Positions 5,320 to 6,047 of a stretch of DNA of 6,047 bases are shown in pieces. The notes under the pieces were generated by a model that was not told the origin of the DNA, did not search any database, and worked only from the letters and a program-made list of their open reading frames with translations. The stretch lies in assembly GCA_007121175.1 (NCBI GenBank), contig SKMG01000297.1, positions 1 through 6,047 on the forward strand. Direction: 5' to 3'. The position numbers and the translations under genes are program-made. This stretch comes from Trueperaceae bacterium. Its GTDB lineage: Bacteria > Deinococcota > Deinococci > Deinococcales > Trueperaceae. Each line of letters opens with the position of its first letter. The stretch's first letter is position 1.

Positions 5320-6047
5320 GCGTATCGTCGCCACCTACTTCATCGAGACGTCGCTCTCGCTCGAGCGCGCGGCGCAGAAGATCGCCGGGGTGCAGTCGTC
5401 GAGCACCTTCGTGGCGGTGCCCGGCGAGACCGAGGAGCTGCGCGAGCGCGTCGGGGCGCGCGTCGAGCGCATCACATCGCTCGGACGGGCCGAGACGCCC
5501 GGGCTGCGAGGCGCCAAGCCGCCCGAGCCCGGCCGCGGCTACGAGCGCGGCGAGATCGACATCTCGATCCCCTTCGACAACGTCGGACCCAACCTGCCGA
5601 CGATCCTCGCGACCATCATGGGCAGCCTCTATGAGCTCTCCGAGCTCTCGGGCGTGCGGCTCATGGACATCGCCTGGCCCGCAGCGATGGCCGAGCGCTA
5701 CCCTGGCCCCCAGTTCGGCGTCGAGGGTACGCGCGAGAAGGCCGGAGTCCAGGGCCGTCCGATCATCGGATCCATCATCAAGCCGCCGGTCGGTCTCACG
5801 CCCGACGAGACCGCCGAGATGGTGCGGAAGCTGGCAGAGGCCGGGGTCGACTTCGTCAAGGACGACGAGATCCAGGCCAACTCGCCCCGGTCGCCGCTCG
5901 AGAAGCGCGTCGCGGCCGTGATGCGGGTGGTCAACGACCACGCCGAGCGCACCGGCAAGAAGGTGATGGTGGCGTTCAACATCAGTGACGAGCTCGACGC
6001 GATGCTGCGGCACCACGACACCGTGCTCGAGCACGGCGGCACCTGCG
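5309..6047 (+). CDS. oiaX: RuBisCO-like protein, probable 3-oxo-isoapionate-4-phosphate transcarboxylase/hydrolase; partial at right edge
   Basis: The first 246 residues of a RuBisCO large-subunit homologue are present. Residues 1 to about 135 are the N-terminal domain (YFIETSLSLERAA at 10-22, SSSTFVAVPGET at 30-41, MGSLYELSELSG at 104-115), and the barrel domain begins near 150. GSIIKPPVGLT (154-164) carries K158, equivalent to RuBisCO Lys175. DFVKDDE (181-187) supplies K184, D186 and E187, matching the carbamylated Lys201 and the magnesium ligands Asp203 and Glu204. Three RuBisCO catalytic residues appear changed: Glu60 to Q29, Asn123 to S106 and Lys177 to P160. This is therefore a form-IV RuBisCO-like protein, not a carbon-fixing enzyme. 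OiaX converts 3-oxo-isoapionate 4-phosphate to 3-phosphoglycerate and glycolate in D-apiose catabolism; the nearby ApnL-type gene favours this role. The decarboxylase OiaC or another RuBisCO-like subgroup remains possible. Family assignment is nearly certain; the exact reaction is about 55% sure. Confidence 0.78.
   Translation, partial: MEAERIVATYFIETSLSLERAAQKIAGVQSSSTFVAVPGETEELRERVGARVERITSLGRAETPGLRGAKPPEPGRGYERGEIDISIPFDNVGPNLPTILATIMGSLYELSELSGVRLMDIAWPAAMAERYPGPQFGVEGTREKAGVQGRPIIGSIIKPPVGLTPDETAEMVRKLAEAGVDFVKDDEIQANSPRSPLEKRVAAVMRVVNDHAERTGKKVMVAFNISDELDAMLRHHDTVLEHGGTC

Noticed and set aside
5237..6034. 265-codon minus-strand frame opposite the RuBisCO-like gene
   Set aside because: The opposite strand encodes the conserved GSIIKPP and DFVKDDE motifs; this frame is its complement shadow.
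5309..6047. True carbon-fixing RuBisCO large subunit
   Set aside because: The equivalents of Glu60, Asn123 and Lys177 are not conserved and no small-subunit or Calvin-cycle gene is nearby.

Overview
The window is GC-rich, densely coding bacterial DNA. It comes from an accessory sugar-catabolism locus. The binding protein carries a cleavable Sec signal peptide with no lipobox cysteine, which suggests a diderm organism with a periplasm. A high-GC proteobacterium or a Trueperaceae/Deinococcota-type organism would both fit, and the sequence alone does not decide between them. There is no mobile element, CRISPR array, tRNA or rRNA.

Layout. On the minus strand, running off the left edge, is the N-terminal 446 residues of a protein that I assign to the D-apionate lactonase (ApnL) family (1-1339). 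It has its own strong sigma-70-type promoter near 1500-1529 and a leader of about 150 nt. A gene-free stretch (1340-1730) holds this promoter and a strong hairpin terminator (1636-1671) that ends the next minus-strand unit. That unit is a three-gene ABC sugar importer transcribed from about 5096 leftwards: a MalF-type permease (4028-4984), a MalG-type permease (3167-4012) and a family-1 solute-binding protein (1731-3059). No ATPase gene is present. A gene-free control region (4985-5308) has back-to-back promoters. The rightward one drives the first 246 codons of a RuBisCO-like protein (5309 to the right edge), most likely of the 3-oxo-isoapionate-4-phosphate transcarboxylase/hydrolase (OiaX) type. 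A 30-codon ORF overlaps the start of that gene and may be a leader peptide.

How they fit together. In the published D-apiose pathways, apionolactone is hydrolysed by ApnL, apionate is rearranged to 3-oxo-isoapionate and phosphorylated, and a RuBisCO-like protein cleaves or decarboxylates the phosphate. A lactonase and a RuBisCO-like protein flanking an importer therefore suggest a D-apiose, apionate or apioside utilisation locus. The dehydrogenase, oxidoisomerase and kinase would lie outside the window. The importer is CUT1-like, whereas the D-apiose-binding proteins I recall as characterised are of the ribose (CUT2) type, so its substrate is open.
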